Shown: piece by piece, positions 6,517 through 12,800 of the stretch | Layout of the letters: the number at the start of each line of letters is the position of its first letter | How positions within the stretch are numbered: the stretch's first letter is position 1 | DNA from: a virus | DNA: 36,784 nucleotides | Virus record (IMG/VR): IMGVR_UViG_3300022539_000370 | Location: 1 to 36,784 of that record | Direction: 5' to 3' (one strand) | The notes under the pieces: model-generated | Told to the model about the DNA's origin: nothing | The model's input: the letters and a program-made list of their open reading frames with translations, nothing else | Database searches by the model: none | Position numbers and translations under genes: made by a program

Positions 6517-6714
6517 ATGGAAATAAAAGAATATATGCAGGAGCACGGATTGATATTGAGCGACCTTGCCAGAAGGGCAGGGATATCGCGTCAGCTTTTG
6601 TTCTGGCATATAAAATATCCTGATAAGCCGTGGACGCCCGATAAAGCGACAGCGATCGAAGCGGCAACTCAGGGTAAGGTTTTCATCAGGTCCTTGATTA
6701 TCCATAGAGGATAA
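6517..6714 (+). CDS. Cro-like helix-turn-helix regulator (65 aa)
   Basis: A Cro-sized protein. Residues about 13-35 (ILSDLARRAGISRQLLFWHI) match a helix-turn-helix, with the Ala-Gly-Ile-Ser turn typical of phage repressors. No dimerisation or cleavage domain is present. It lies 9 bases after a consensus promoter whose -35 is flanked by a perfect 8-bp inverted repeat, suggesting autoregulation and control of the similar promoter at 3283. No divergent CI-type gene or integrase was found, so it need not imply lysogeny. Confidence 0.8.
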   Translation: MEIKEYMQEHGLILSDLARRAGISRQLLFWHIKYPDKPWTPDKATAIEAATQGKVFIRSLIIHRG

Positions 6715-6718
6715 GGAC

Positions 6719-6931
6719 ATGGATTTCAATACAAAAGCATCAATGGCCGTAAAGGCATTGGAAAAGCTAATTGCTGAATATGGAGATTTACCTATTTGTG
6801 CTGACGATCCGGATACGAGTTATAGATTACCGATAGGCATAGTTTTTAAACCAGCTGATAAGATTGAAGGATGGCCGGCTCGATTTGAAATTAAAACAGA
6901 ATATCATTATGATCCTAAAGGTATGATTTAA
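6719..6931 (+). CDS. Small hypothetical protein (70 aa)
   Basis: The ATG at 6719 follows AGAGGATAAGGAC, a leader nearly repeated before the gene at 6954. The N-terminal helix (ALEKLIAEYGDLPICADDPDT) has the KL...YGDLPV-like pattern seen in many small uncharacterised phage proteins. The C-terminal half is beta-like. No catalytic residues recognised. It is probably cotranscribed with the regulator upstream. Confidence 0.65.
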   Translation: MDFNTKASMAVKALEKLIAEYGDLPICADDPDTSYRLPIGIVFKPADKIEGWPARFEIKTEYHYDPKGMI

Positions 6932-6953
6932 GATTATAAGGAAGGATAAGGAC

Positions 6954-7277
6954 ATGATAAAAGACTTAACGTGCGGTCGATGTGGGGAGCACGAGGCAGG
7001 CTATTTGATGTATTTTCGCAAGATACAGCCAGAGAGCGGGGGCCTCGTTTTTTTCGATCCTTCATTGATTTGTGAAGATTGTAAAAATAGATTCGGGTCA
7101 GGGGCTGTGTTTGATGACAGGCCGGTTATAATATCATTTGTGGATTTAGCAGCGTGGCCAGATTATAAAGTCGGCTGGTTGTTATCCAAGAAGGGTAAGG
7201 AAGCGAATGCCTTAAATGTGAAATTTTGGCGTGATAAGGTCTGGCGGATTAGGTTTGTAACGAAGAAGGAGATATGA
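6954..7277 (+). CDS. Zinc-binding hypothetical protein (107 aa)
   Basis: Two Cys pairs, CGRC at 7-10 and CEDC at about 40-43, form a probable zinc ribbon. The C-terminal half is aromatic and basic (VKFWRDKVWRIRFVTKKEI). The leader AAGGATAAGGAC matches that of the upstream gene. The next gene overlaps its stop. One of at least seven small zinc-site proteins in this genome. Function unknown. Confidence 0.7.
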   Translation: MIKDLTCGRCGEHEAGYLMYFRKIQPESGGLVFFDPSLICEDCKNRFGSGAVFDDRPVIISFVDLAAWPDYKVGWLLSKKGKEANALNVKFWRDKVWRIRFVTKKEI

Positions 7278-7492
7278 TGAAAATTGTAATAGTTAAACAA
7301 AATATGAAATGGGATGAACGATATTTTGCCTTTCGATCTGGGTTATTAAGCCGTTTGGGAATATTCTGTCTGTTCAATAGAATTGGCTTTTCTGGCGGAG
7401 ATACACCAGAAGAATGTATAAAAAGTGCAAAATATGAATTAAAGCCTGATCCCCCACTTAATTCAAAAGTAGTTGAAATTGTTAAAATCTAA
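7274..7492 (+). CDS. Small hypothetical protein (72 aa)
   Basis: Starts at tandem ATGs 7274/7277 that overlap the previous stop; GAAGGAG upstream serves both. The sequence begins with a beta strand (KIVIVKQNM) and contains a Gly-rich turn (GFSGGDTPEECIKSAKYEL), which looks like a small alpha/beta fold. No motif recognised. It lies immediately before the replication ATPase and may be coupled to it. Confidence 0.6.
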   Translation: MMKIVIVKQNMKWDERYFAFRSGLLSRLGIFCLFNRIGFSGGDTPEECIKSAKYELKPDPPLNSKVVEIVKI

Positions 7493-7504
7493 TAGGGAGC
7501 GGGG

Positions 7505-8653
7505 ATGGGGCATGATACTTTTCTCGACATATACCAGGCGTATGCTGAGGAGATAACGGACGCAAGTCCTGATTATCACAGGTTCATGGGATTCTCTACG
7601 ATGGCGGCTATTCTGAGAAATAAAGTCTGGCTTCCCTGGGGGGATACCCGGCTGTATCCTAATTTGTGGATTATCTTATTAGGAGAGTCCACGATCGATC
7701 ATAAGACGACAGCGATTATGATCTCTAAGCGATTGCTCGACCGGTATGACAGCAAGTTGCTTTACCCGAATGAATTTAGCTATGAGCGCCTCGTGATGAT
7801 GCTGTCTAAGCGTCCGTGCGGGGCATTTTATTTTTCGGAGTTTAAGACATTCTTAGGGCTGTTGAACCGTGATTATATGCAGGGGGCCCGGGGATTGATA
7901 GCCGATTTATATGATGCCCCAGAAAAATACGACAGAGAGCTCACGAAAGATACCTATACCATAGAGTATCCAGCTTTTAATATATCGGCGGCTACTACCC
8001 TCGCATGGTTTACGGATAAGTTAAAAGATGAAGATGTCGAGGGAGGATTGCTGATTAGGTTTTTGATGATTTCAGCTCTTAAACGTGGGGCAAGCAAGCC
8101 GAGGCCTCCTCCGGCTGATCCTGAAAAGCGAAACGAGATGTACCGGTGGTTTAAGGTATTTGAAACTATTTCGGGGCCCTGTTATTTGTCAAAGACAGCA
8201 GAGTTGATCCATGACGAATGGTATGAAAAAATGCGACTTAGAAGTCAATTAAATGGTGGCCGATTTGCACCATTCGCCGGTCGTCTACAGGGATATCTTA
8301 TAAAGTTTTCAATGCTGCTTGAGATTAACCGGGCACAGAAACTTAAAATATCGGGCGAATCTATGACTGAGGCCGTGGCGACAGCTAATTGGCTATATAA
8401 ACATATGAGTAAAATCGAACAAGAGGAGATCGTCACAGGGAAGTCGAACAAAGATATCCAGAAAATCCGGAGGGCGATCAGGAGTCATAATGGCAAGATC
8501 ACCCGGCGGGACCTGATAAGGACAACGCACCTCAGTAAGTATGAATTGAATTCAGCGATTGAAACTATGCAGGAACAGGAGACAATCCAGGTCGCACCCA
8601 CCCGGGTCGAGGGATCGAAAAAACCAGTTTTGTATTATAGTGAGGTGATGTGA
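7505..8653 (+). CDS. DUF3987-like helicase/primase-associated ATPase (382 aa)
   Basis: The overall pattern is that of DUF3987-type phage proteins: an N-terminal ASPDYHRFMGFSTMAAILRN segment, a P-loop-like motif WIILLGESTIDHKTT at about 55-69 (G..S....KTT), a SYERLVMMLS segment, an acidic strand FYFSEFKTFLG (Walker B-like, ending in E rather than DE), and a C-terminal winged-helix-like tail (GKITRRDLIRTTHLSKYEL). These proteins are probable replicative helicase substitutes. The P-loop is degenerate (an acidic Asp-His before Lys), which is common in this family. The AT-rich repeats 350 bases downstream fit an origin region. Confidence 0.75.
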   Translation: MGHDTFLDIYQAYAEEITDASPDYHRFMGFSTMAAILRNKVWLPWGDTRLYPNLWIILLGESTIDHKTTAIMISKRLLDRYDSKLLYPNEFSYERLVMMLSKRPCGAFYFSEFKTFLGLLNRDYMQGARGLIADLYDAPEKYDRELTKDTYTIEYPAFNISAATTLAWFTDKLKDEDVEGGLLIRFLMISALKRGASKPRPPPADPEKRNEMYRWFKVFETISGPCYLSKTAELIHDEWYEKMRLRSQLNGGRFAPFAGRLQGYLIKFSMLLEINRAQKLKISGESMTEAVATANWLYKHMSKIEQEEIVTGKSNKDIQKIRRAIRSHNGKITRRDLIRTTHLSKYELNSAIETMQEQETIQVAPTRVEGSKKPVLYYSEVM

Positions 8654-8654
8654 T

Positions 8655-8774
8655 GTGGATCCAGTAGTTTTTATCTTTGGGGTAATTGTCGGGATCATGG
8701 TCGTGGCTTTATGTCAGGCTGGTAGGGAATGGCGTAGACTGAGGAGAATGGATAGACGGAATATTGTTCTTTAA
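8655..8774 (+). CDS. Tiny membrane protein (39 aa, GTG start)
   Basis: A frame from GTG 8655, with GAGGTGAT 7 bases upstream, nearly touching the ATPase stop. One membrane segment (VVFIFGVIVGIMVVALC) is followed by a strongly basic tail (REWRRLRRMDRR), giving an N-out/C-in topology by the positive-inside rule. Too short to assign. Such tiny proteins are common in phage early regions. Confidence 0.5.
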   Translation: MDPVVFIFGVIVGIMVVALCQAGREWRRLRRMDRRNIVL

Positions 8775-8814
8775 AACCATGTCGTTAGATGACTATAAAA
8801 TAGGAGGTTTAAAA

Positions 8815-8988
8815 ATGACACCAGAGGAATTATATCCATTCTGGCGATTTGAAATGTGGTGTAAAGGTTATGGGACGTATTTAGAAATTGATGAGGCTGT
8901 GAATAATAAAACATTGAGGCCTTTTAAAATTTACCCCGATAAGTCATCTAACAATCAAATCCAGCCGACCGATAAAGTTGGCGGCTGA
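8815..8988 (+). CDS. Small hypothetical protein (57 aa)
   Basis: Start 8815 is supported by AGGAGG at 8802-8807; upstream in-frame ATGs lack a site. The product is Trp- and Tyr-rich at the N-terminus (TPEELYPFWRFEMWCKGYGTYLEID in two parts) and polar at the end. No domain recognised. It is the last gene before the gene-free AT-rich stretch. Confidence 0.55.
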   Translation: MTPEELYPFWRFEMWCKGYGTYLEIDEAVNNKTLRPFKIYPDKSSNNQIQPTDKVGG

Positions 8989-9192
8989 TCTCAGGTATAA
9001 TATGTGAATTTGTGTATTTGATGCTGATGAAGTTCACTTAGTTCACATAATGGTAAAATAGGCTAACTGATTAATTTCTTTTAATATATATATTAAGTTC
9101 ACAAGTTACAAGTTATACTAAGGAGTGTAAATAAGAGGGATATAAAGGGGAGGGGTCGGAAAAGTGGTGAATTTATTAAAAGGTAAGGATAA
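8989..9192 (+). other. AT-rich gene-free stretch with GTTCAC repeats; candidate replication origin or control region
   Basis: AGTTCAC occurs three times (9031-9037, 9040-9046, 9096-9102), the first two in tandem with a 9-base period; an inverted GTGAA lies at 9004. A perfect 16-bp AT palindrome, TTAATATATATATTAA, lies near 9080-9095. No gene fits here. Location right after the helicase-like gene and the combination of short repeats with an AT-rich palindrome suggest an origin, but an operator cluster is equally possible. Confidence 0.4.
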
Positions 9193-9204
9193 ATGAGTTT
9201 AATT

Positions 9205-9221
9205 ACTCTCGACGTCGAGAG
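9205..9221. repeat. Dispersed 16-bp palindrome, copy 1
   Basis: ACTCTCGACGTCGAGA at 9205-9220; here the full palindrome CTCTCGACGTCGAGAG covers 9206-9221. The same 16 bases occur at 14195-14210 and 23837-23852. This copy lies just before the ribosome site of the next gene, or codes TLDVE if the ATG at 9193 is used. Confidence 0.85.
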
Positions 9222-9231
9222 AGGAGGGAAA

Positions 9232-9483
9232 ATGGCTATTACAAAAGTATCAGGATATTTATCGGAAAACAGTTTGAAATTATTTAAGCCAGTATTTGAT
9301 ACCTTAAATAATGAACGACAAGACGTTCTTGGCAGAAAGGGCGGGATTTTCTTTGAGGTTTTTGAGAATGGGAAATTTTATGGTCGTATGATTCCGAGAG
9401 AATCGTGCGATAAATTAAAAATAGTTTTAGCTGAAATAGAGGAAGCAGAAAATGCTGTACCGATTGACGATATACGAAAATGA
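9232..9483 (+). CDS. Small hypothetical protein (83 aa)
   Basis: Start 9232 is favoured by GAGGAGGG at 9221-9228; an in-frame ATG at 9193 with AAGGAT would add 13 residues encoded across the palindrome. The protein is alpha/beta in character (GGIFFEVFENGKFYGRMIP in the middle, then helix KLKIVLAEIEEAE). No recognised domain. The next gene begins 32 bases before its stop, suggesting coupling. Confidence 0.65.
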   Translation: MAITKVSGYLSENSLKLFKPVFDTLNNERQDVLGRKGGIFFEVFENGKFYGRMIPRESCDKLKIVLAEIEEAENAVPIDDIRK

Positions 9484-9637
9484 CAGAAAGAAAACTGTTG
9501 ACGAATTTGACGATGAGGACGATCTCCGAGAATCTGTGGAAAATGCCATGAATGATATTGAGAATCAGAATATCAAGACGTTTTCGGTGTCCTGGATAAG
9601 TGATAAAACTTATCAGAAACCGTTTTGGGAAAGCTAA
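9452..9637 (+). CDS. Small acidic hypothetical protein (61 aa)
   Basis: GAGGAAG lies 9 bases before ATG 9452. The frame overlaps the upstream gene by 32 bases and its last base is shared with the next ATG at 9637. The product has an N-terminal strand (LYRLTIYEND), a very acidic helix (DEFDDEDDLRESVENAMNDIE) and a C-terminal strand with Trp. The acidic patch could mimic DNA or bind a basic partner, but this is speculation. Confidence 0.6.
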   Translation: MLYRLTIYENDRKKTVDEFDDEDDLRESVENAMNDIENQNIKTFSVSWISDKTYQKPFWES

Positions 9638-9804
9638 TGCCCTACACGATCAACCGAAATAAAACCTTGGCGAGCATCCCGCGAGACCCGCCTAAGGATC
9701 CTGACCGGATATCAAGGTTGCAGAGAGAATATATCAGGGAACGTTGGCGAGAACTTTTTAAGGCATTAAAGAGGATTAGAAATGTCACTGTTAAAAGTAG
9801 GTGA
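9637..9804 (+). CDS. Small basic protein resembling a minor-head-protein N-terminus (55 aa)
   Basis: The ATG at 9637 overlaps the previous stop. Residues about 16-50 (DPPKDPDRISRLQREYIRER followed by RELFKALKRIRN) resemble the DPT...L...RF..L...IR start of MuF-type minor head proteins, but nothing of the later domain follows. It may be a fragment or just a basic helix. Its 3' end overlaps the next gene start at 9782. Its last third (9751-9784) is duplicated at 9997-10030. Confidence 0.45.
   Translation: MPYTINRNKTLASIPRDPPKDPDRISRLQREYIRERWRELFKALKRIRNVTVKSR
9751..9784 (+). repeat. 34-base leader duplicate, copy 1
   Basis: Matches 9997-10030 at 29 of 34 positions and ends, like it, in AGGATTAGAAATG, the ribosome site and start of the following gene. 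Both copies, read in the corresponding frame, give ELF(K/E)AL(K/E)RIRN. Confidence 0.7.
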
Positions 9805-9994
9805 TAAAGTAAAATTCATTGGGTGTCCGTATGATGAGCAGATATCTGAGGAACTTGAAAAATGGTACAATATAAAAAATCAAATTCATACCATTGTTGA
9901 AGTTAAGGACACCTCTGATATGAACGGAACTACCGGACAATGGGTGAAAACCGATCTTGAACCAGAGTGGATAGATAAAGTCTGGTATTGTTGA
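9782..9994 (+). CDS. Small hypothetical protein, SH3-like start (70 aa)
   Basis: The ATG at 9782 follows AGAGGATTAGA. The N-terminus LLKVGDKVKFIGC resembles the first strands of KOW or SH3-like small barrels (VGDxVxF.G). The rest alternates acidic helix and strand, and ends WIDKVWYC. Not recognised further. It lies in a run of small accessory genes. Confidence 0.6.
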   Translation: MSLLKVGDKVKFIGCPYDEQISEELEKWYNIKNQIHTIVEVKDTSDMNGTTGQWVKTDLEPEWIDKVWYC

Positions 9995-9996
9995 TA

Positions 9997-10030
9997 GAAC
10001 TTTTTGAGGCACTTGAAAGGATTAGAAATG
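9997..10030 (+). repeat. 34-base leader duplicate, copy 2
   Basis: The second copy of the 9751-9784 segment, here spanning the gap after the 9782 gene and providing AAAGGATTAGAAATG for the gene at 10028. It suggests a small tandem duplication with an insertion of a gene between copies. Confidence 0.7.
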
Positions 10031-10279
10031 AAAAGAGATATTACGGAGCTAACCCAGAGACATATTGATGGGATCGAATGGTGGCTGGATAGCAGTTTTA
10101 AGGTACAATTATTTCAATGTCCTTTCGATTTTGAAAATCCTATGAATCATTGGGTCCCGGCTTGCCAATGCAATAAAATCTTTCCTGGATTAAAGTCAAA
10201 TTGCCCGACAAGTAATTATGAAATGTGGTATATTCGCAAGGTATTCCGATGGGTTTTATCGGAGTGGAGGGGCGAATGA
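10028..10279 (+). CDS. Small hypothetical Trp/Cys-rich protein (83 aa)
   Basis: Start 10028 follows AAAGGATTAGAA in the duplicated leader. The product contains IDGIEWWLDSSFKV and a Cys-containing centre (QCPFDFENP, ACQCNKIFPG, NCP), possibly a metal site. It ends in a basic, aromatic helix (RKVFRWVLSEWRGE). The next gene overlaps by 4 bases. Function unknown. Confidence 0.6.
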   Translation: MKRDITELTQRHIDGIEWWLDSSFKVQLFQCPFDFENPMNHWVPACQCNKIFPGLKSNCPTSNYEMWYIRKVFRWVLSEWRGE

Positions 10280-10401
10280 TCCAAGCAATTTGCGGAAAGT
10301 GCGGTCACATTTTCATGGCCTGTGTGATTATGGGACTTACAGAGTGTCCTGAATGTGGAAGTAAGGACACTTATGTAGCTATCGAAGCTAACCACCCATG
10401 A
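10276..10401 (+). CDS. Zinc-ribbon miniprotein (41 aa)
   Basis: ATG 10276 overlaps the previous TGA (ATGA) with GGAGGGGCG upstream. The chain is little more than one zinc ribbon: CGKCGH at 6-11 and CPECGS at 24-29, a CX2C...CX2C site. Similar to the zinc-ribbon frame after TerL. Probably a nucleic-acid or protein-binding accessory factor, though no partner is evident. Confidence 0.7.
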   Translation: MIQAICGKCGHIFMACVIMGLTECPECGSKDTYVAIEANHP

Positions 10402-10416
10402 CGAGGGAGGATTAAG

Positions 10417-10662
10417 ATGTCACTAAAAGAACGGGTAATAGACGTATTTGAAGCAAGAGTTGTGCAACTAATAACAATAACTGATCTTACTAAATTACCT
10501 CAATGGATTGATGCCGATGTGATAGGAGCAGATTGCTTGCTCAAAGGATATCGTAAGCTTTCCCAACCAACCGAGCCAAGGGAGGGGGAAATGTCACCAT
10601 TGAAAAAGGCAATTCATAAGGCTCGTGGAGGCCCCCCGCCAGGGCCAGAGTATCGGTATTAA
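10417..10662 (+). CDS. Small hypothetical protein (81 aa)
   Basis: GAGGGAGG lies 8 bases before ATG 10417. The N-terminal part is helical (LKERVIDVFEARVVQLI), and the C-terminus is basic and Gly/Pro-rich (ARGGPPPGPEYRY), which looks disordered. An internal ATG at residue 59 has its own GGGAGGGGG leader at 10580-10588, so a short second product is possible. No domain recognised. Confidence 0.55.
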   Translation: MSLKERVIDVFEARVVQLITITDLTKLPQWIDADVIGADCLLKGYRKLSQPTEPREGEMSPLKKAIHKARGGPPPGPEYRY

Positions 10663-10687
10663 CCCTAGTTTATGAGAGACTAACAGC

Positions 10688-11050
10688 GTGAAAAAAAAGA
10701 TCCTCGAACGTGATGTCACAAAAGCTGTCCGGGACGTACTTAAGGCGGGCCGTGTCTGGCACTTCAAGCATTGGTCGGGCATGGGCTCTTACCCGGGAGT
10801 GCCTGATATCCTGGGCGTGTATAGGGTTAAAGTCGAGGACCTTATCAAGTGGAATGTGAAAGAGATAGGCGTATTTTTGGCAATCGAAGTTAAGGCCCCT
10901 GGGGGCACGGCTACGGAAAAACAAAGCCAGTTTTTACAGGAAGTGAGGGATAATGGCGGGTTTGCATTTACAGCAGACAGCCCGGAGGTTGTGATTAAAA
11001 AATTGGGATTATTTGGAAAAATCATGCCGTTGTTTAAAAAGGAGGCTTAA
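10688..11050 (+). CDS. VRR-NUC family nuclease (120 aa)
   Basis: GTG start at 10688; no ATG fits. The protein has the VRR-NUC core of the PD-(D/E)XK superfamily: a basic helix at the N-terminus, GSYPGVPDILG at about 33-43 with catalytic Asp 40, AIEVKAPGGTATEKQSQF at about 65-82 with Glu 67 and Lys 69, and the GGFAF strand. Stand-alone phage VRR-NUC proteins are thought to act on branched DNA, like a Holliday-junction nuclease. It may resolve replication or recombination branches for packaging, alongside the Erf system. Confidence 0.85.
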   Translation: MKKKILERDVTKAVRDVLKAGRVWHFKHWSGMGSYPGVPDILGVYRVKVEDLIKWNVKEIGVFLAIEVKAPGGTATEKQSQFLQEVRDNGGFAFTADSPEVVIKKLGLFGKIMPLFKKEA

Positions 11051-11052
11051 TA

Positions 11053-11367
11053 ATGGTCTTAACTAATATAGGAATGAGAAAGAGCAGGCAGATTCCAAAA
11101 CCTAAAACATGGCGCAGCGCCCGGTATCGTGAATTTGTCAGCATGCACCCCTGTATGAAATGTTATTCAAACCCACCGAATGATGGACATCATTATTCAC
11201 TTGGAGATCGGGGTATGGGAATCAAGGTACCTGATAGCCAGATTATCCCTTTATGCAGGATTTGCCATAATCAGGTACACACAGGAGAAGCGAAAATCGG
11301 CAGAGAATGGGCGGCTAAGAAAATGGTCGAATTACTCACAGAATTTTTAGAGAGGGAAGGATATTGA
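11053..11367 (+). CDS. HNH/DUF968-like phage recombination nuclease (104 aa)
   Basis: Pattern KPKTWRSARYREFV at about 16-29, C34-x2-C37, GHHYSLGDRG with His 46 and 47, PDSQIIPLC, and CRICHNQVH with C68, C71, H72 and H76. This is the layout of small lambda NinG/Rap or DUF968-like HNH proteins, which act in phage recombination. GGAGG precedes the start; an alternative ATG lies 7 codons later. Next to a VRR-NUC gene, so both may process recombination intermediates. Confidence 0.75.
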   Translation: MVLTNIGMRKSRQIPKPKTWRSARYREFVSMHPCMKCYSNPPNDGHHYSLGDRGMGIKVPDSQIIPLCRICHNQVHTGEAKIGREWAAKKMVELLTEFLEREGY

Positions 11368-11368
11368 A

Positions 11369-11578
11369 ATGGTAAAGAGATTTGCAATAGTGACGTTTGA
11401 AGGGCCGGCAGGTTGTGGAAAATCAACCATTAAGGATGCTATAGAGAATGTTATAATATGGCACATGAAAGATATGGATTTTGAAATTCTTGGCCCGCAT
11501 CAGCTTAAAATTACACGGAAAGAACGCGTGTTGGCAGTTCGTCAAGATAATAAGAGCGGTGCTACGCTAACGGACTGA
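11369..11578 (+). CDS. Small P-loop protein (up to 69 aa); 3' end overlaps an RNA candidate
   Basis: Walker A EGPAGCGKST at about 11-20 on an N-terminal strand (FAIVTFEGPAG) followed by a helix, then a strand pair (FEILGPHQLKIT). It resembles a group of tiny phage P-loop proteins of about 60 residues with no Walker B. From about residue 52 the frame runs through the left arm of the structured RNA at 11526-11636, and its tail (QDNKSGATLTD) looks unlike the family. The original end may have been replaced when the RNA element arrived. Function unknown. Confidence 0.6.
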   Translation: MVKRFAIVTFEGPAGCGKSTIKDAIENVIIWHMKDMDFEILGPHQLKITRKERVLAVRQDNKSGATLTD

Positions 11579-11636
11579 TCAATCCGGGACTCGCAAGCTG
11601 TTTATTGTTTTGAGGTGCGCCGAGCTGTCAGCACGT
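11526..11636 (+). ncRNA. Structured RNA, copy 1 of a repeated family (about 110 nt)
   Basis: GCGTGTTGGCAG (11526-11537) pairs over 12 positions, three of them G-U, with CTGTCAGCACGT (11625-11636). Inside, TTCGT 11538-11542 pairs with ACGGA 11570-11574, and AGCG 11555-11558 with CGCT 11565-11568. A second copy with the same terminal helix (GTGTTGGCAGT ... CTGTCAGCAC) and a similar AAGATAnnAAG segment lies at 12801-12914. It ends 12 bases before the ribosome site of the 11662 gene, so it may be a leader element. No known class recognised; fold not computed. Confidence 0.55.
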
Positions 11637-11661
11637 ATATTTAATAAAGGAGGGATATTGA

Positions 11662-12171
11662 ATGACAGAGACAGAGATTTTAGTGCCAGGAAATTTGCCG
11701 ATCAGGTATGACGAGAGGTCCCTTGTATTCACGGGACGTATATCATTCAAAGAGGCCGAACAGATAACAGGGATATTGACAGGGATAACTGGGGCTGTTC
11801 AATGGTGGTTCGGGGATCTCTTGAATATGGCTGAGATAGAGTTCGGAGAGAGATATGCTCAGCTTATTCCTGAAAATCTGGACCCGAAAACCCTGGGTCA
11901 ATGGAAATGGGTAGCGAATAAAATCCCGGCTGAATCTCGACGCCGAGAGTTATCCTGGAGTCATTATGAGGTCGTGGCGGCCATGCTTGAGCCTGATCGA
12001 GAATTTTGGTTGCAAGAAGCTGAGGAGGGAGGCTGGAGCGTTCATAGGATGCGAAAAGAGATCAAGCCACCAAAGGCGAAGGAGACAAAAGAACCGGAAG
12101 GATCGGAGGACCCGCAGCCGATCATGGTGACGTGTCCACAGTGTGGAGAGCGGTTTGATTGGGAAATCTAA
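11662..12171 (+). CDS. Conserved phage protein with C-terminal zinc ribbon, probably DNA-binding (169 aa)
   Basis: AAAGGAGGG precedes the start. The centre (VQWWFGDLLNMAEIEFGERY, then TLGQWKWVANKIPAESRR and LSWSHYEVVAAM) follows a pattern I know from widespread unnamed phage and mobile-element proteins, where these helices look like a DNA-binding or regulatory unit. The pattern ends in EAEEGGWSVHRMRKEI. A flexible Lys/Pro/Glu linker leads to CPQCGERFDWEI, half of a zinc ribbon with only one visible CX2C. Function not established; a regulator role is inference. Confidence 0.65.
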   Translation: MTETEILVPGNLPIRYDERSLVFTGRISFKEAEQITGILTGITGAVQWWFGDLLNMAEIEFGERYAQLIPENLDPKTLGQWKWVANKIPAESRRRELSWSHYEVVAAMLEPDREFWLQEAEEGGWSVHRMRKEIKPPKAKETKEPEGSEDPQPIMVTCPQCGERFDWEI

Positions 12172-12205
12172 GCTTATCCACAATATAAATATAAAGGAGA
12201 GGTAG

Positions 12206-12373
12206 ATGAGAGACTTTTATAACGATGGTTTTGATGATGGATATGGAAAAAAACATTATGGAGAAAGAGAGTATCCACAAACAGACAGTGATAAAAATTC
12301 TTATGAGCGTGGACTTGAAGAAGGTCAACGGCGTAAACATATTTCAGAAGAATTAGATCAAGAAGGATATTAA
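12206..12373 (+). CDS. Small hydrophilic protein (55 aa)
   Basis: AAAGGAGAGG lies 8 bases before ATG 12206. Rich in Tyr, Gly, Asp and Glu, with two similar segments, FYNDGFDDGYGKKHYGE and SYERGLEEGQRRKH, which both fit a (F/Y)x(D/R)G.(D/E)(D/E)G pattern, an internal repeat. Similar DGY.x.G motifs occur in small phage proteins of unknown role. No domain recognised. Confidence 0.55.
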   Translation: MRDFYNDGFDDGYGKKHYGEREYPQTDSDKNSYERGLEEGQRRKHISEELDQEGY

Positions 12374-12409
12374 CCTTTTGATTGGAAAATTTAATGAAAG
12401 GAGATAGTT

Positions 12410-12625
12410 ATGCAAGCGATTGAACACAATGGTTTCAAGAGAGACATGGAAATGTATAAACCGGAGAGATTAGAAGCCTTTTTAAATGACCCAAAAGTTA
12501 AAGAGGTTAGGGTATTCCGGTTACAAAAGGGAATGATAATTAATATTGAAGGAGCGCGATATAAAGTGATCGCAGTTAGGTCAAACGGTAAAACTACTTT
12601 AAAGCCAACAATGCAAGAAGCATAA
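12410..12625 (+). CDS. Small hypothetical beta-rich protein (71 aa)
   Basis: AAAGGAGAT lies before ATG 12410. After a helical start (PERLEAFLNDPKVKEV) the sequence is strand-rich (VRVFRLQKGMIINIEGARYKV), with a KG..I...G..YKV.AV pattern suggestive of a small barrel. No motif for catalysis. Lies in a run of small genes before the second RNA copy. Confidence 0.6.
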   Translation: MQAIEHNGFKRDMEMYKPERLEAFLNDPKVKEVRVFRLQKGMIINIEGARYKVIAVRSNGKTTLKPTMQEA

Positions 12626-12650
12626 ATCTAACGAAGGGAGGTAAGCGGAC

Positions 12651-12788
12651 ATGCCAAAAGTAGATTTGAAAAAGATCAATAACCTGATTAACCGCATGGA
12701 GCGGGCGGCAGAGGAGATCCAAAGCATGGTTCCTGATTTTGAGTGGTCTTATAAGCTCATAATTCAGAAATCAAAACCGGAGGATTAA
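12651..12788 (+). CDS. Small hypothetical protein (45 aa)
   Basis: GAAGGGAGG lies 9 bases before ATG 12651. A single charged helix (DLKKINNLINRMERAAEEIQ) followed by an aromatic segment (DFEWSYKLIIQKS). Its stop is only 12 bases before the second structured RNA. Length and strong ribosome site favour a real gene. Function unknown. Confidence 0.55.
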   Translation: MPKVDLKKINNLINRMERAAEEIQSMVPDFEWSYKLIIQKSKPED

Positions 12789-12800
12789 CAGTCGATTTAG

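Noticed and set aside
9024-9030. CTGATGA, the start of a hammerhead ribozyme core
   Set aside because: No GAAA segment or helix pair in the needed place follows it.
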